From NCBI RefSeq assembly GCF_004217555.1, contig NZ_SHKW01000001.1:4092001-4156000 (forward strand): a stretch of 64,000 nucleotides of DNA, in the 5' to 3' direction. Shown piece by piece: positions 27,339-35,423 of the stretch. Position 1 is the stretch's first letter; each line of letters starts with the position of its first letter. Below the pieces are notes generated by a model. That model saw only the letters and a list, made by a program, of their open reading frames with translations. It did not search any database and was not told the DNA's origin. The DNA is from Edaphobacter modestus. GTDB taxonomy: Bacteria; Acidobacteriota; Terriglobia; Terriglobales; Acidobacteriaceae. The translations under genes were made by a program, and so were the position numbers.

Positions 27339-27665
27339 GAACACCATGCTATCAGTCAAAAGACGACGCATGCCCGGTTCGGTCTTTCAGCTTCAGGACG
27401 CTTCCTGGCGGGGGCGGAAGTGCGCGACTCGTCGTCAGTCCCGCAGCGCGCATGCCAAGGTTCGTCATCCATCTCAGGAGACATGTGGGGAAGCCACCAA
27501 CTGCGGGATCGGCCGCGTTGATCGTCGCTGACTTCGCGGTCTGGATGTATGCGCTACGGGTGCGGTCTCAAACGGAAAGGGGCTTCGCGAATTCCGTGCA
27601 GTTAGCGCGTTGGCGACGAAGAGTTCGCGCGATGAGGCGCTGGATTCGATATGCCTCTCAGCGCC
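27339..27665. other. Intergenic region, nothing convincing
   Basis: A gap of about 330 bases between two minus-strand genes. An 84-codon plus-strand frame (27452-27706) crosses it but runs into the next gene antisense, is Arg/Ser-rich and has no good start. No hairpin with a T tract was seen. Confidence 0.4.
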
Positions 27666-28391
27666 TTAGGGTGCGATCTTCTGGTAGCCGGAGTTCACGG
27701 TCTTGATCTCCATGTTCTTGCCCTGTGCCTTGAGGTCGGTGTTGGCGGCGTAGTTGGTGCCGTCGGGCAGGCTGGCGAAGTTTACAGAGAGTGTGACGAT
27801 GTCGGTCTTCGGATCGTCGAGGTAGCTATCGACGGTTATGCTGCGGGTCTTTTTAGCCGCGGTGTCGAAGGCGAAGGTCATCTTGTCGCCGGGCTTGTAG
27901 TAGTTGTTGAGGATCAGGGAGGTGACGCCGCCAGATGGGGTCATGCTGGCGTTGCCGGACTGAAAGGCGGCCTGAATCTTGTCGCGGTCGGGGGGGACGT
28001 ATTCGCCGACGAGGCTCTTGAGGCGAGCACCATAGTCCTTCAGTTCGTCGACCTTCTTTTCGACGATTCGGGCTTTCATGCGACCCTCCCGTTTCTCTTG
28101 TTGCTGGGGCGGCGCGGCGGGGGCGACGGGAGTCTTCTGAACCTTACCGTCAGGGCCGTAGCGGCAGAGGTCCTGGTCGGTCTTTTTTACTTCTCCCTTG
28201 AGGAGGATGGTGGTGGTCTCGGTCCACTGGTATTGGGCGAGCTTGGCCTTGTTGGCGGCTACGGATTCCTTGAGGGCGGCGACGCGCTGCTGGAGCGCCT
28301 GCTTGTCGGGGGCCTGAAAGGCCAGCGCAGACGATGCGGTGAGAGCGAGGGTGAGGAAGATGCCTGCGGAGGGGGTGGACAGCAGTGACAT
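27666..28391 (-). CDS. Secreted protein of unknown function with helical N-terminal region
   Basis: 241 residues; the ATG is preceded by GAGG. A signal peptide (STPSAGIFLTLALTASSALA) is followed by a helical stretch (ALQQRVAALKESVAANKAKLAQY), then YQWTETTTILLKGEVKKTDQDLCRYGPDGKVQKT. A Pro/Gln-rich linker follows, and then a beta-rich C-terminal half (YYKPGDKMTFAFDTAAKKTRSITVDSYLDDPKTDIVTLSVNFASLPDG). The order 'helix, WTET, YGPDGKV' recurs in acidobacterial secreted proteins as I recall them, but no function is known to me. It is probably periplasmic and monocistronic. Confidence 0.72.
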   Translation of the reverse strand: MSLLSTPSAGIFLTLALTASSALAFQAPDKQALQQRVAALKESVAANKAKLAQYQWTETTTILLKGEVKKTDQDLCRYGPDGKVQKTPVAPAAPPQQQEKREGRMKARIVEKKVDELKDYGARLKSLVGEYVPPDRDKIQAAFQSGNASMTPSGGVTSLILNNYYKPGDKMTFAFDTAAKKTRSITVDSYLDDPKTDIVTLSVNFASLPDGTNYAANTDLKAQGKNMEIKTVNSGYQKIAP

Positions 28392-28648
28392 GGGAAGCCT
28401 CGTTGTTTGGAGTGAGAACGGGCCTGTCGGAAGAGAGTATCACTCAAGGGCAACAGCAGCGAAAGAGTTAATGCTTTCGCGTGCAAAAAGTCTGTACTCG
28501 TGGGATTGGACGCCGCACGAATGAGCCAACGTTGGGATGGGAGTTTCAGGTAAAGGCACACTCCGGCCATGGGCGCACGGTGTTTGTCCGGCTCCTCGAG
28601 TCCGAAGCCATCTTCCTTGCTGCCATAGGGTAAGTAGCCGAAGCGTCT

Positions 28649-29284
28649 CTATTTATAGAGATTGAAGACAATTCCGGCGCGGGCCGAAAAGCTGTGATTC
28701 CACTGATTGCGCCATTCCACCTTCTCGCCGATGTACTCGGCGGGTATGAACTGGAAGCCGATGCCATGCTTGCCCTTAAAGTCGGCACCGATTCCGACGC
28801 GGACGACCGGGTTCCAGTCGGAGACGTCGTTGGCCTTGGTCGTGGTACGCATCTCACCAGCTTCACCGTATACGAAGGGAGTAAAGCGCGAGCGCGGGGT
28901 GAGCGTGTACCTGGGACCGGCGGCAATGAGGAGGCGCTTTTCACCGACGGCGATTCCCTGCATGTAGAGGCTGGTGAAGTCGGCCTGGAGGCCGATGTGG
29001 GGAGTGATGTTGATCTCCGGAACGACCGACCATCCCATCAGACCGCGATTGCCGCCGTATGGACTGGTCTGGAACTGATAGTTGTAGTGCATGGCGACCG
29101 ACGCCACGGGCGCCTCGTGGTGCGAGGTGTCGTAGGACGGAGAGCTCATCGGGGTCGTCTGTGGAGCGACTTCGGAGGCTTCCGACGAAGGAGCTGCCGA
29201 TGAGCTGGAGCTGGATACGTCGGAGCCCTGACCAAAAGCCGTGGTCGGAATAAGCGAGAGAAGGAAGATAACGAATTTTTTCAT
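28649..29284 (-). CDS. Outer-membrane beta-barrel protein (OmpA/OmpX-like size)
   Basis: 211 residues from the ATG at 29284 (GAGG 9 bases upstream; a GTG at 29293 is in frame). A signal peptide (MKKFVIFLLSLIPTTAFG) is followed by a Ser/Ala-rich linker. Then about eight alternating amphipathic strands: SVAMHYNYQFQ, MGWSVVPEINITPHIGLQADFTS, LLIAAGPRYTLTP, FTPFVYGEAGEM, PVVRVGIGADFKG, IGFQFIPAEYIGEKV and SFSARAGIVFNLYK. Small eight-stranded barrels like this act as porin-like or adhesive surface proteins; the function here is unknown. The C-terminus is NLYK, not the usual terminal Phe. Confidence 0.8.
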   Translation of the reverse strand: MKKFVIFLLSLIPTTAFGQGSDVSSSSSSAAPSSEASEVAPQTTPMSSPSYDTSHHEAPVASVAMHYNYQFQTSPYGGNRGLMGWSVVPEINITPHIGLQADFTSLYMQGIAVGEKRLLIAAGPRYTLTPRSRFTPFVYGEAGEMRTTTKANDVSDWNPVVRVGIGADFKGKHGIGFQFIPAEYIGEKVEWRNQWNHSFSARAGIVFNLYK

Positions 29285-29474
29285 TAAACACACCTCTCTT
29301 TGTGCTCCCGTAAAATACTGATATTGAGATATTTACGGAAAGCACCGGGATTACTTTGATAGATGCGGTGTGTAACAGGGGGAGTTACCTGCTGCTCGTC
29401 ACACAGATAATCTCTCCATTCGGGCCAAAGGAATGGCTCACCTTAGGATCTTCGCGCCGAACCGTTCCTTACGG

Positions 29475-30824
29475 TCATAGATGGATCATGGCGTGTTCTG
29501 CGGACAAGGACGGGTCATGGGGAAACCTGGTCAAGCCCTCGTGGACGACTTCTTGATGAACGGTCCAATCGCCGGATAAGCGAAGCAAGATGCAAGCAAG
29601 TGCATAGTGAAACGCGGAGGTTCCTTCCATGGGAAGACGTTTGCGTGCGATCGCCGCGGCGAAGGGATTGTCTTGCGCGAGAGCGGCGCCCACCGCGACA
29701 AGATCGAGCAACTCAGGAAAGCCTGGCTCTCGTTGAAGAGCCTGTCGAAGATCTTGCAGGCCCGGCTCTCGTTGTCCGAGATAAAGTTTGCATACCCCCC
29801 ACTTTGCCAGGACGAGAGCGGAGGCGCTTCCCTTCAGCATTGCGCTTTCGTATGCGGCGAAGGCCTGCGCGTGTTGCTGTTGATGGAAGTAGGCGTCTCC
29901 CATCGCCTCATCCAAAACGATGCTGCCTGAATTGAGTTCCCTTGCGCGGGATAAGAGATCGAGAGCTTCGGTGTATCGCTGCATTCGGACCATGCATACG
30001 CCTGCGAAGATGAGCGCGTTGCAGTCCCGAGGATTGATCGACAACGCTCGAACAAACAGCGATAACGCTGCCTCCGGCCTCTTGAAGTGCTCTAGTTCTC
30101 CAAGCCCCAATTCAAAACAGGTTCTCGCGTCGTCCGGATTCGCCTGCAAGTGCTGAAGCCCGATCTGGTGATAGAGCTCGTTCTTTCGCGCACGGTCCAC
30201 CTTGTTGTCTTCAGCCTGACCCAGATGGTGAATGACGAAAGGAGCTGTGGCGACTGGAAGCGCCAAGGTCTGCAGACGGTAGACAACGGTCTCGTGTACC
30301 GGTCTTTCGAAATAAACCTCGGGGTTTCGACGAAAGAGCCGGGTGTTCAGACTTTTGACGTAAGCAGGAAACATGTGCGACTCGGCTAAGAGTTGAGGGT
30401 TCTGAAGACCGCCCTGCTCTCCACTGCGACTATTTGTCTCGAGAACGTAGTTCCAACGCCATATGTCATACGCAGCGGGCCCAGGCTGCTGAATCAGGTG
30501 CTTGAGCTTCTCGGCCCCACCGGCATCCAGCATCTCATCGGCGTCCAGCACGAAGATCCAGTCGCACCGGCTGTGCCGGAGCACGGTGTTTCGTGCAGCG
30601 GCGAAATCGCCCGTCCACAGCACGGGGACGATCTCTGCGCCGTACGACTGGGCAATCGAGATCGTCTCATCGGTCGAACCGGTGTCGCCAATCACAATGC
30701 GGTCTACCGCGGCTCTGACGCTTGTAAGACAGCGAGTCAGGGTTCGGGCCTCGTTCTTCACAATCATGGAGAGCTCAACGGTCTGAGGAGGCATACGCTC
30801 CAGACCATAACCCGGGGACGGCAC
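29475..30824 (-). CDS. GT2 glycosyltransferase fused to TPR repeats
   Basis: 449 residues. The N-terminal 230 form a GT-A family 2 glycosyltransferase: LSMIVKNEARTLTRCLTSVRAAVDRIVIGDTGSTDET, DWIFVLDADEML (the metal-binding DAD) and RLFRRNPEVYFERPVHETV. The rest is a run of tetratricopeptide-like helices, such as DARTCFELGLGELEHFKRPEAALSLFVRALSINPRD and AQAFAAYESAMLKGSASALVLAKWGVCKLYLG. This GT2-TPR architecture is frequent in bacteria; the TPR part may bind a protein acceptor or partner. The start is uncertain: GTG at 30824 or ATG at 30794. No polysaccharide cluster is nearby, so the acceptor is unknown. Confidence 0.88.
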   Translation of the reverse strand: MPSPGYGLERMPPQTVELSMIVKNEARTLTRCLTSVRAAVDRIVIGDTGSTDETISIAQSYGAEIVPVLWTGDFAAARNTVLRHSRCDWIFVLDADEMLDAGGAEKLKHLIQQPGPAAYDIWRWNYVLETNSRSGEQGGLQNPQLLAESHMFPAYVKSLNTRLFRRNPEVYFERPVHETVVYRLQTLALPVATAPFVIHHLGQAEDNKVDRARKNELYHQIGLQHLQANPDDARTCFELGLGELEHFKRPEAALSLFVRALSINPRDCNALIFAGVCMVRMQRYTEALDLLSRARELNSGSIVLDEAMGDAYFHQQQHAQAFAAYESAMLKGSASALVLAKWGVCKLYLGQREPGLQDLRQALQREPGFPELLDLVAVGAALAQDNPFAAAIARKRLPMEGTSAFHYALACILLRLSGDWTVHQEVVHEGLTRFPHDPSLSAEHAMIHL

Positions 30825-30970
30825 AGAATTGCCTTATAAGTTTCTAATGTTCTGGCTGAGTTCCCATTTTGAATCGATGTGGACTACCGGCCTGCCTGCT
30901 GCGAGGGGCGACTCAGCCCAAATTTTACGTTGACAGTGCGTTTCGAGAGGTGGTGTACTCTCTCGCGTAA

Positions 30971-30990
30971 TACGCAATCTATATTGCATA
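30971..30990. promoter_or_regulatory. Inverted repeat upstream of the DMT transporter gene
   Basis: TACGCAAT and ATTGCATA flank CTAT (7 of 8 bases pair). It lies 57 bases before the transporter start, in an AT-rich patch, and could be a dimeric regulator's operator. Confidence 0.35.
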
Positions 30991-31046
30991 AAACCCAACA
31001 TGCGTTCGGGTGAGGTTTCGGACTTTGCCCGATGGAGAAGAGGACG

Positions 31047-31484
31047 ATGAAGCTACCCTTTTATGCACTGACGGTGGTGATCGGCGTTGTGCTGACGGTT
31101 CATCTGGCGATGAATGGCAAGGTGGGGGCCGCGCTGAACAATCCGCGGGTGGGAAATGCGCTGTTCTGGTGCGTGGGAGCGGCGATGGCCCTGGTGATCG
31201 GTCTCTCGGGATGGGAGGCGGGCGCTCTGAAGCCGCTGCGCGAGATTCATCCGGCGCTGCTGATTGCGGGCGCGCTGGGTGCGTGCCTGGTGTTTGGGAT
31301 CGCTTTTCTGATCCCTCGAATCGGGGCGGGCAAGCTGACGCTGATCATGCTGGCGGGGCAGATTGTGGGAGGGCTGGTGCTGTCTCACTACGGATGGCTG
31401 GGATCTCCGCGCGAGCCTGTGTCGGCGCGAGGTGTGATTGGGACGCTGGTGATGTTTGCGGGCGTGATTCTGGCTACTCGGTGA
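31047..31484 (+). CDS. DMT-superfamily membrane protein, YdcZ/DUF606 type
   Basis: 145 residues from the ATG at 31047, which has GGAG 8 bases upstream. Five hydrophobic helices: FYALTVVIGVVLTVHLAMNG, ALFWCVGAAMALVIGL, ALLIAGALGACLVFGIAFLI, LTLIMLAGQIVGGLVLSHYG and GVIGTLVMFAGVILATR. This is the DUF606/YdcZ half-size member of the drug/metabolite transporter superfamily, which probably works as a dimer. HLAMNGKVGAALNNP and GAGKLTLIMLAGQ are the family's conserved loops. Substrate unknown. It is a single gene. Confidence 0.85.
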   Translation: MKLPFYALTVVIGVVLTVHLAMNGKVGAALNNPRVGNALFWCVGAAMALVIGLSGWEAGALKPLREIHPALLIAGALGACLVFGIAFLIPRIGAGKLTLIMLAGQIVGGLVLSHYGWLGSPREPVSARGVIGTLVMFAGVILATR

Positions 31485-31540
31485 GGAGATTCAAGGGAAG
31501 GCTTCCTTTACCGGTTGGATTGGTTTGGTGCTTTGCATGA

Positions 31541-31584
31541 CCTCCGACCTTTCGCGACGATAAGGCCGTCGCGAAGGTGGGAGG
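31541..31584. repeat. Long hairpin, possible terminator or repeat relative
   Basis: CCTCCGACCTTTCGCGACG pairs with CGTCGCGAAGGTGGGAGG over nearly its whole length (one bulge, one mismatch), loop 6 bases. It lies between two convergent genes. There is no clear T run, so it is either a terminator of the GC type or an outlying member of the dispersed repeat family. Confidence 0.55.
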
Positions 31585-31635
31585 TCCATCTTCATGGACG
31601 GTATTGGCATGAAGATGGGCAAGTTTTCAGGATGG

Positions 31636-32790
31636 TTAGATTGCGGCGATTCCGTTGAAGCCGGCTGTTTTTGGAAGGTCGCCAGCCTGGCCCAGGCTGG
31701 TGAGGGATCCGTTGTCTTCGATGCGGAACATTCCGACGTTTCCGGAGCCGGAGTTGAGGGTGTAGACGTAACGGCCGTCGGCGCTTACGGCGATGTCGAG
31801 GTTGCCGCTGCCCGCGGGGTTGTTGCCGACGACGGTCGAGCCGATGGGAGTGAGGGAGCCGTCCGTGCCGATGGCGAAGCCGGAGATGGAGTCGCTGCCA
31901 GCGTTAGATACGTAGACATACTTGCCGTCGGGGGTGATGGCGTTCCAGCAGTTGGCGTTGCCGAAGGCAGGAACGCTCTGACTGACGGCGGTAAGCTTGC
32001 CGTCGGGGCCGACGGTATAGGAGGAGATGGCCGACGCGTTGGTGGCGCCCGCGGCTCCGGTTTCAGAGACGATGGCTTTGCCGTCGGGAGCGAAGGCGAC
32101 CGAGAAGGTTCCTGGTGCGGGATTGGCGTTGACGACGATGGGCCCAAGGGTTCCGTCGGGGTTTACGCGGAATGCGTCGATGTTGTTTGCGAGCCGCTCG
32201 GTGACAAGCAGGAAGCGGCCGTCGGGGCTGAGGGAGATGGAGGCTCCGCCGGTGACGTTTGCGGTGAGGAATGCGGTGGCGTTCTTGATGGGCTTGAGCT
32301 GCGCACCAAGGTCGAGGTGGAAGCCGACAACGTTACCCGCGCCGCCAGAGTTGAGGACGTAGACCAGATTGCCGAGCTGAGCGACGGCGACAGGCTGGCT
32401 TCCTCCCGAGGGAGTTTTGCTGACGAGGACGAGGTTCGAGCTGCGCACGCTGAAGACGGAGATGTTTCCACTGCCGGCATTGGCAGCGAAGAGAATGGAG
32501 TGGTCCTGGCTGAGAGTAAGAGAGCCCTGGGCTTCAAGAGGATCGGTTACGCCTCCGCTGCCGCGGCCATCGGTGTCGTAGCGGCCGGCTTCGGTGAGAG
32601 AGCCATTGGTGGCACGATCATAGGCGATGACTTCGTTTTTTCCGGCATCGTTGGTCATGACGAAGACAGCGCCCCGTCCTTTGGCCTGTTGCCAGAAGGT
32701 GGATAAGGACGCGGTTTGCGCGGAGAGGGAGAATGCGCTGATTCCCAGGATGGAGAGAGAGAGAATCAGAGGACGGGCGAATGGTTGCAT
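31636..32790 (-). CDS. Secreted lactonase-like seven-bladed beta-propeller protein
   Basis: 384 residues from the ATG at 32790 (AAGGAG 7 bases upstream; the longer frame from 32880 has no support). A signal peptide (ARPLILSLSILGISAFSLSAQ) is followed by repeated blades of the 6-phosphogluconolactonase/YkgB type: ILFAANAGSGNISVFSV, LVYVLNSGGAGNVVGFHL, SISLSPDGRFLLVTERLANNIDAFRV, SVAFAPDGKAIVSE, AITPDGKYVYVSNAGSDSISGFAI and IAVSADGRYVYTLNSGSGNVGMFRI. The 'SPDGR.LYV.N..S..I..F.I' unit is diagnostic of the fold. Because it is exported, the sugar-phosphate lactonase activity is doubtful; it may bind or cleave another lactone or simply be structural. Confidence 0.87.
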   Translation of the reverse strand: MQPFARPLILSLSILGISAFSLSAQTASLSTFWQQAKGRGAVFVMTNDAGKNEVIAYDRATNGSLTEAGRYDTDGRGSGGVTDPLEAQGSLTLSQDHSILFAANAGSGNISVFSVRSSNLVLVSKTPSGGSQPVAVAQLGNLVYVLNSGGAGNVVGFHLDLGAQLKPIKNATAFLTANVTGGASISLSPDGRFLLVTERLANNIDAFRVNPDGTLGPIVVNANPAPGTFSVAFAPDGKAIVSETGAAGATNASAISSYTVGPDGKLTAVSQSVPAFGNANCWNAITPDGKYVYVSNAGSDSISGFAIGTDGSLTPIGSTVVGNNPAGSGNLDIAVSADGRYVYTLNSGSGNVGMFRIEDNGSLTSLGQAGDLPKTAGFNGIAAI

Positions 32791-33115
32791 GTTGATGCTC
32801 CTTGGGGAGATTACGCAAGTTCGCCTTCGCGGTCTAAAGACCGAGCGGGTCATCCTTCGACAGCGATCGAAATCACGCACCCATGAGAGTGGGGCGAAGG
32901 GTTAAGAGTCACAGGCTAAGTTGTCAAAAAGAAGTAAAGATTCGAGCTTTGTGTGAGTGCCCGATTCATGGTTGGTCCGATGTATGGGCCAACCGCAGCA
33001 CAGATTCAGATAGGAGAGATCCCGCCCGCTTGAACAGTAGCTTCATTCCTGTTCGCTGGGTCGCTCGCATACCCACCTTTGCGAGGATGAAGCAGTCGCA
33101 AAGATGGGCACCGAT
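32791..33115. other. Intergenic region with repeat copy
   Basis: A 325-base gap between two minus-strand genes. It contains the leader of the propeller gene and, from 33050 on, a copy of the two-hairpin repeat (listed separately). No further gene seen. Confidence 0.5.
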
Positions 33116-33126
33116 TTAGACGTGGG
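33050..33126 (+). repeat. Two-hairpin REP-like repeat, copy A
   Basis: A degenerate first hairpin (TTCGCTGGGTCGCTCGCAT) is followed by a strong second one, CCCACCTTTGCGA with TCGCAAAGATGGG (33072-33108, 12 of 13 pairs), then GATTTAGACGTGGGCCA. The order matches the fullest copy at 45886. The end of the repeat supplies the last codons of the gene at 33116. Confidence 0.65.
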
Positions 33127-33520
33127 CCATGCTTCCAACCAGGGTGTCGAGTTCCGAAAGTGTTTTGCGGCTTCCAGAAGGAACTCCTGCAGGCGCGGTT
33201 TGCTTTCGCCAGATGCGGATGATCTCGAGGGTTTCGGTCTGAGTCAGCTTTGCCACCTTGATGTACTTCTCGCCGGCCTTTGCGTTCATGGGGCGAACGA
33301 TGATCGCCTCTTTCGCTCCGGGGCGAATCCGTAGAAAGACGCCCCGGGCCTGTCTGGGGCTGGGAGTCGGTGGCGTGGGCGCCATTCGCAGCTCTCCGCT
33401 GGGTTTCATGTTTCGTAATGCATAGACGGCGCAGCCGCCGTCCTTCAGTAGTTCGCGAATCAGGTCTTTGACGAGTTCAGACTGATTGGCATTGAATTCG
33501 ATACCATGCACATTCGGCAT
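33116..33520 (-). CDS. Small protein of unknown function
   Basis: 134 residues with no signal peptide. The N-terminal half (FNANQSELVKDLIRELLKDGGCAVYALRNM) is helical. A Pro-rich linker (APTPPTPSPRQARG) leads to a basic alpha/beta part (VFLRIRPGAKEAIIVRPMNAKAGEKYIKVAKLTQTETLEIIRIWRKQ). I recognise no family. The extreme C-terminus (GSMAHV) is read from the end of the adjacent dispersed repeat, so the natural stop may have been altered by repeat insertion. Same strand as the neighbour at 33623, about 100 bases apart. Confidence 0.6.
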   Translation of the reverse strand: MPNVHGIEFNANQSELVKDLIRELLKDGGCAVYALRNMKPSGELRMAPTPPTPSPRQARGVFLRIRPGAKEAIIVRPMNAKAGEKYIKVAKLTQTETLEIIRIWRKQTAPAGVPSGSRKTLSELDTLVGSMAHV

Positions 33521-33622
33521 TCGAAGATGCCTCCCTTCTTGCTCTCAGCCGATGGTATCCAAAGCTGCATAAGCAAGGCATAAGGAAGGACTTACGAGAT
33601 CTTATGGGGGGATGTGACTATT

Positions 33623-33955
33623 TCATGGCGAGCCGGCTTCGACACGAACGACCTTGCACTCCACCTTTTTGCCTTCGGCGGAATGGATCTGGACCTTGTC
33701 GTTATCGATCTCGTAGTTGATGGCGGAACCGACAACGAAGTCAGTGGCGTTCATGGATTTGCCGGAGTCGGTGCGGCAGGTGTAGCTCTTGCCCTGGGCG
33801 TCGAAGAAGAGGTCGTAGGCCTGGTGCTTGTGCTCTTTGTCTTTTACGCCGGAGGTCTGGACGTCTTTGAGGGTGCCGCTTCCTTTGAACTTCGCGGCGA
33901 GGGCGGGGAAAGCGACGATGAGAAGCAAAGCAGCAATGGGGGCAGTCTTTCGCAT
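33623..33955 (-). CDS. Small secreted protein of unknown function
   Basis: 110 residues: a signal peptide (RKTAPIAALLLIVAFPALA), then a small beta-rich domain, FKGSGTLKDVQTSGVKDKEHKHQAYDLFFDAQGKSYTCRTDSGKSMNATDFV and INYEIDNDKVQIHSAEGKKVECKVVRVE. Two cysteines could form a disulphide. Similar short secreted proteins with a Y.L.F...G..Y.CR... core are common in acidobacteria, but no function is assigned. It stands alone, with repeat material upstream. Confidence 0.7.
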   Translation of the reverse strand: MRKTAPIAALLLIVAFPALAAKFKGSGTLKDVQTSGVKDKEHKHQAYDLFFDAQGKSYTCRTDSGKSMNATDFVVGSAINYEIDNDKVQIHSAEGKKVECKVVRVEAGSP

Positions 33956-34005
33956 GTGTCACCTCTGGTGAGTGATTGTAAGCGGAGTGAGCGGGGAAGG
34001 GAACG

Positions 34006-34090
34006 GCGGTCCAAGCTTCTCTCGAATGACCACCTTAGGCACTTCGCGGCGAAGATGGGGCACCCGATTTCAGATGGGGGTTACCCCATC
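34006..34090 (+). repeat. Two-hairpin REP-like repeat, copy B (degenerate)
   Basis: GCGGTCCAAGCTTCTCTCGAATGACCACC, then GAAGATGGGGCACCCGATTTCAGATGGGGG, ending in the hairpin ATGGGG/CCCCAT (34074-34089). It follows the order of the copies at 45886 and 34632. It lies between divergent genes. Confidence 0.6.
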
Positions 34091-34177
34091 CAGTGAATGT
34101 TCATTTGTCGGACATTGTGAATTGCGAGTATCTTCATTCGGGGCCCCCGCAAAATCCTATTGTGCGAGGACAAAACC

Positions 34178-34606
34178 ATGAAAAATCTCCTGAAGATGCT
34201 GGGCGCAAGTGGATTCTTATGCCTGTTACTTACCGTGCCTGGCGCTGCGCAGCTTGCCAACGGTATGGACTTTTCAACGGACTTTTCCTTCTCGGTGGGA
34301 GCTACCAAACTGCCTGCCGGCGCTTACACGATCACCCAATCTGACCAGACGCAGGGCGTCCTGAAGGTCGCGGATGCAACTGGAAAGCATAGCGCGATGG
34401 TGGAGTTTACACCGATGCAGGCAGAGACTCCACATACCAGCTCCGACGTGACCTTCCGCCGATATGGGAAGGATGAGTATCTGGACACGGTACTGGTGGG
34501 AGGACAGACATACGGGATGAAGATTGAACGGAGTAAAGCAGAACAAAAGGCTGCTGGCGATCAAAAACCTGAGGTGCACAAGGTCTCGGCGAAATCGAAG
34601 AGCTAG
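34178..34606 (+). CDS. Small secreted protein of unknown function
   Basis: 142 residues from the ATG at 34178, preceded by GAGG 9 bases upstream; an in-frame start at 34160 is weaker. A signal peptide (LKMLGASGFLCLLLTVPGAAQ) is followed by a beta-rich domain: DFSTDFSFSVGATKLPAGAYTITQSDQTQGVLKVADATGKHSAMVEFTP, TSSDVTFRRYGKDEYLDTVLVGGQTYGMKIERS. The 'F.F.VG...LPAG.Y.I......L.I......A......' pattern is a recurrent acidobacterial secreted family whose role is not known to me. A Lys/Ser-rich tail follows. Confidence 0.75.
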   Translation: MKNLLKMLGASGFLCLLLTVPGAAQLANGMDFSTDFSFSVGATKLPAGAYTITQSDQTQGVLKVADATGKHSAMVEFTPMQAETPHTSSDVTFRRYGKDEYLDTVLVGGQTYGMKIERSKAEQKAAGDQKPEVHKVSAKSKS

Positions 34607-34631
34607 CGATTCGTTGCGAGGAGATGACCCG

Positions 34632-34709
34632 ACCCCATTCATGGGGTGAGACCGCATGGATGGGGCACTCGAGTATGGGTGGGATTTTTGTGTATGGGCC
34701 ACCCGCCCC
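34632..34709 (+). repeat. Two-hairpin REP-like repeat, copy C
   Basis: It opens with the palindrome ACCCCAT-TC-ATGGGGT (34632-34647). Then come CCGCATGGATGGGGCACTCG, TATGGGTGGGATTT and GGGCCACCCGCCCC. This is nearly the same word order as in the copy at 45886. Confidence 0.7.
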
Positions 34710-34806
34710 TTTGAATTTCGTTGACTGGTTGAGTTACGGGCGTAGGTTTGGCGTCCTCCCGACAGGCCACTTTGTGTGATCCGCCTATTGGAGGCAGGAG
34801 GTTTCC

Positions 34807-35112
34807 ATGCGCATGATTGTGTACGTTTCGTTTCCGGTCGAGCCGTTCAATGAGGCGGTCAGGGACGGTTCGGCTGGAGCCAAGATGAAGAAGATTCTCG
34901 ATCAATTGAAGCCGGAGGCCGCGTACTTCACGGACCGGCATGGGCAGCGGAGTGGGGTGCTGATTGTCGACCTGGCGGACGCGTCGAAGATCCCGGCGCT
35001 GGCCGAGCCATGGTTTCTCACGTTCCATGCCGCGGTGGAGGTGCATCCGGTGATGCTGCCCCAGGATCTTGCGGCTGCGGGACTGGAAGGACTGGGCAAG
35101 GACTGGGGATAG
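34807..35112 (+). CDS. Conserved small protein of unknown function
   Basis: 101 residues after a strong ribosome site (GGAGG). MRMIVYVSFPVEPFNEAVRDGSAGAKMKKILDQLKPEAAYFTDRHGQRSGVLIVDLADASKIPALAEPWFLTFHAAVEVHPVMLPQDL has the look of a ferredoxin-like (dimeric alpha/beta-barrel) fold: strand, helix, strand, strand, helix, strand. Proteins with the same 'F P.EPFN..VR.G.AG......L....PEAAYFT...G.R......D......I......PF....' core occur in soil bacteria as I recall. No activity is known. The next small gene follows 40 bases later and may be in the same transcript. Confidence 0.72.
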   Translation: MRMIVYVSFPVEPFNEAVRDGSAGAKMKKILDQLKPEAAYFTDRHGQRSGVLIVDLADASKIPALAEPWFLTFHAAVEVHPVMLPQDLAAAGLEGLGKDWG

Positions 35113-35152
35113 CAGAGGCATAAAATCGAAGAATCATCGAACGGGAGGCTAT

Positions 35153-35383
35153 ATGGCTCTCAGTTTTGCCGCAGATATCCGCCCTCTCTTCCGGTTTGAG
35201 GACGTTGAATGTATGGGACCCATTGGGATTGCTCTTGATGATCCCGCGTGGATGTGTGTCCCCGCCAACGCGCAAAGTGTGTACGGTGCGGTTGCCGATG
35301 GCTCGATGCCTCCGGGCGAACCGTGGCCGGCAGATCGTGTGGCGCTCTTCAAGAAGTGGATGGATGCGGGTTGTCCTGCGTAG
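35153..35383 (+). CDS. Small protein resembling a haem-less cytochrome-type domain
   Basis: 76 residues from the ATG at 35153, with GGGAGG 6 bases upstream; the frame is open further up but only over the preceding gene. The sequence FAADIRPLFRFEDVECMGPIG...WMCVPANAQSVYGAVADGSMPPGEPWPADRVALFKKWMDAGCPA has the layout of a cytochrome c-like domain (DIRPLF at the start, GSMPPG and the closing F..W.DAG) but lacks CxxCH, so no covalent haem is expected. Three cysteines remain. No signal peptide. Such proteins appear as stand-alone small cytoplasmic proteins; role unknown. Confidence 0.65.
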   Translation: MALSFAADIRPLFRFEDVECMGPIGIALDDPAWMCVPANAQSVYGAVADGSMPPGEPWPADRVALFKKWMDAGCPA

Positions 35384-35423
35384 GCAGGTTGTTCGGCTGG
35401 GGAGATGTGGGTTGGTCATTCGA

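Noticed and set aside
27452..27706. A possible 84-residue plus-strand protein with a hydrophobic stretch
   Set aside because: It overlaps the 3' end of the secreted protein gene on the other strand, has no ribosome site and ends in Arg/Ser-rich sequence.
31594..32706. A 370-codon plus-strand open frame
   Set aside because: Antisense to the beta-propeller gene, whose repeated blades give a repetitive Gly/Asp/Val-rich translation on the other strand.
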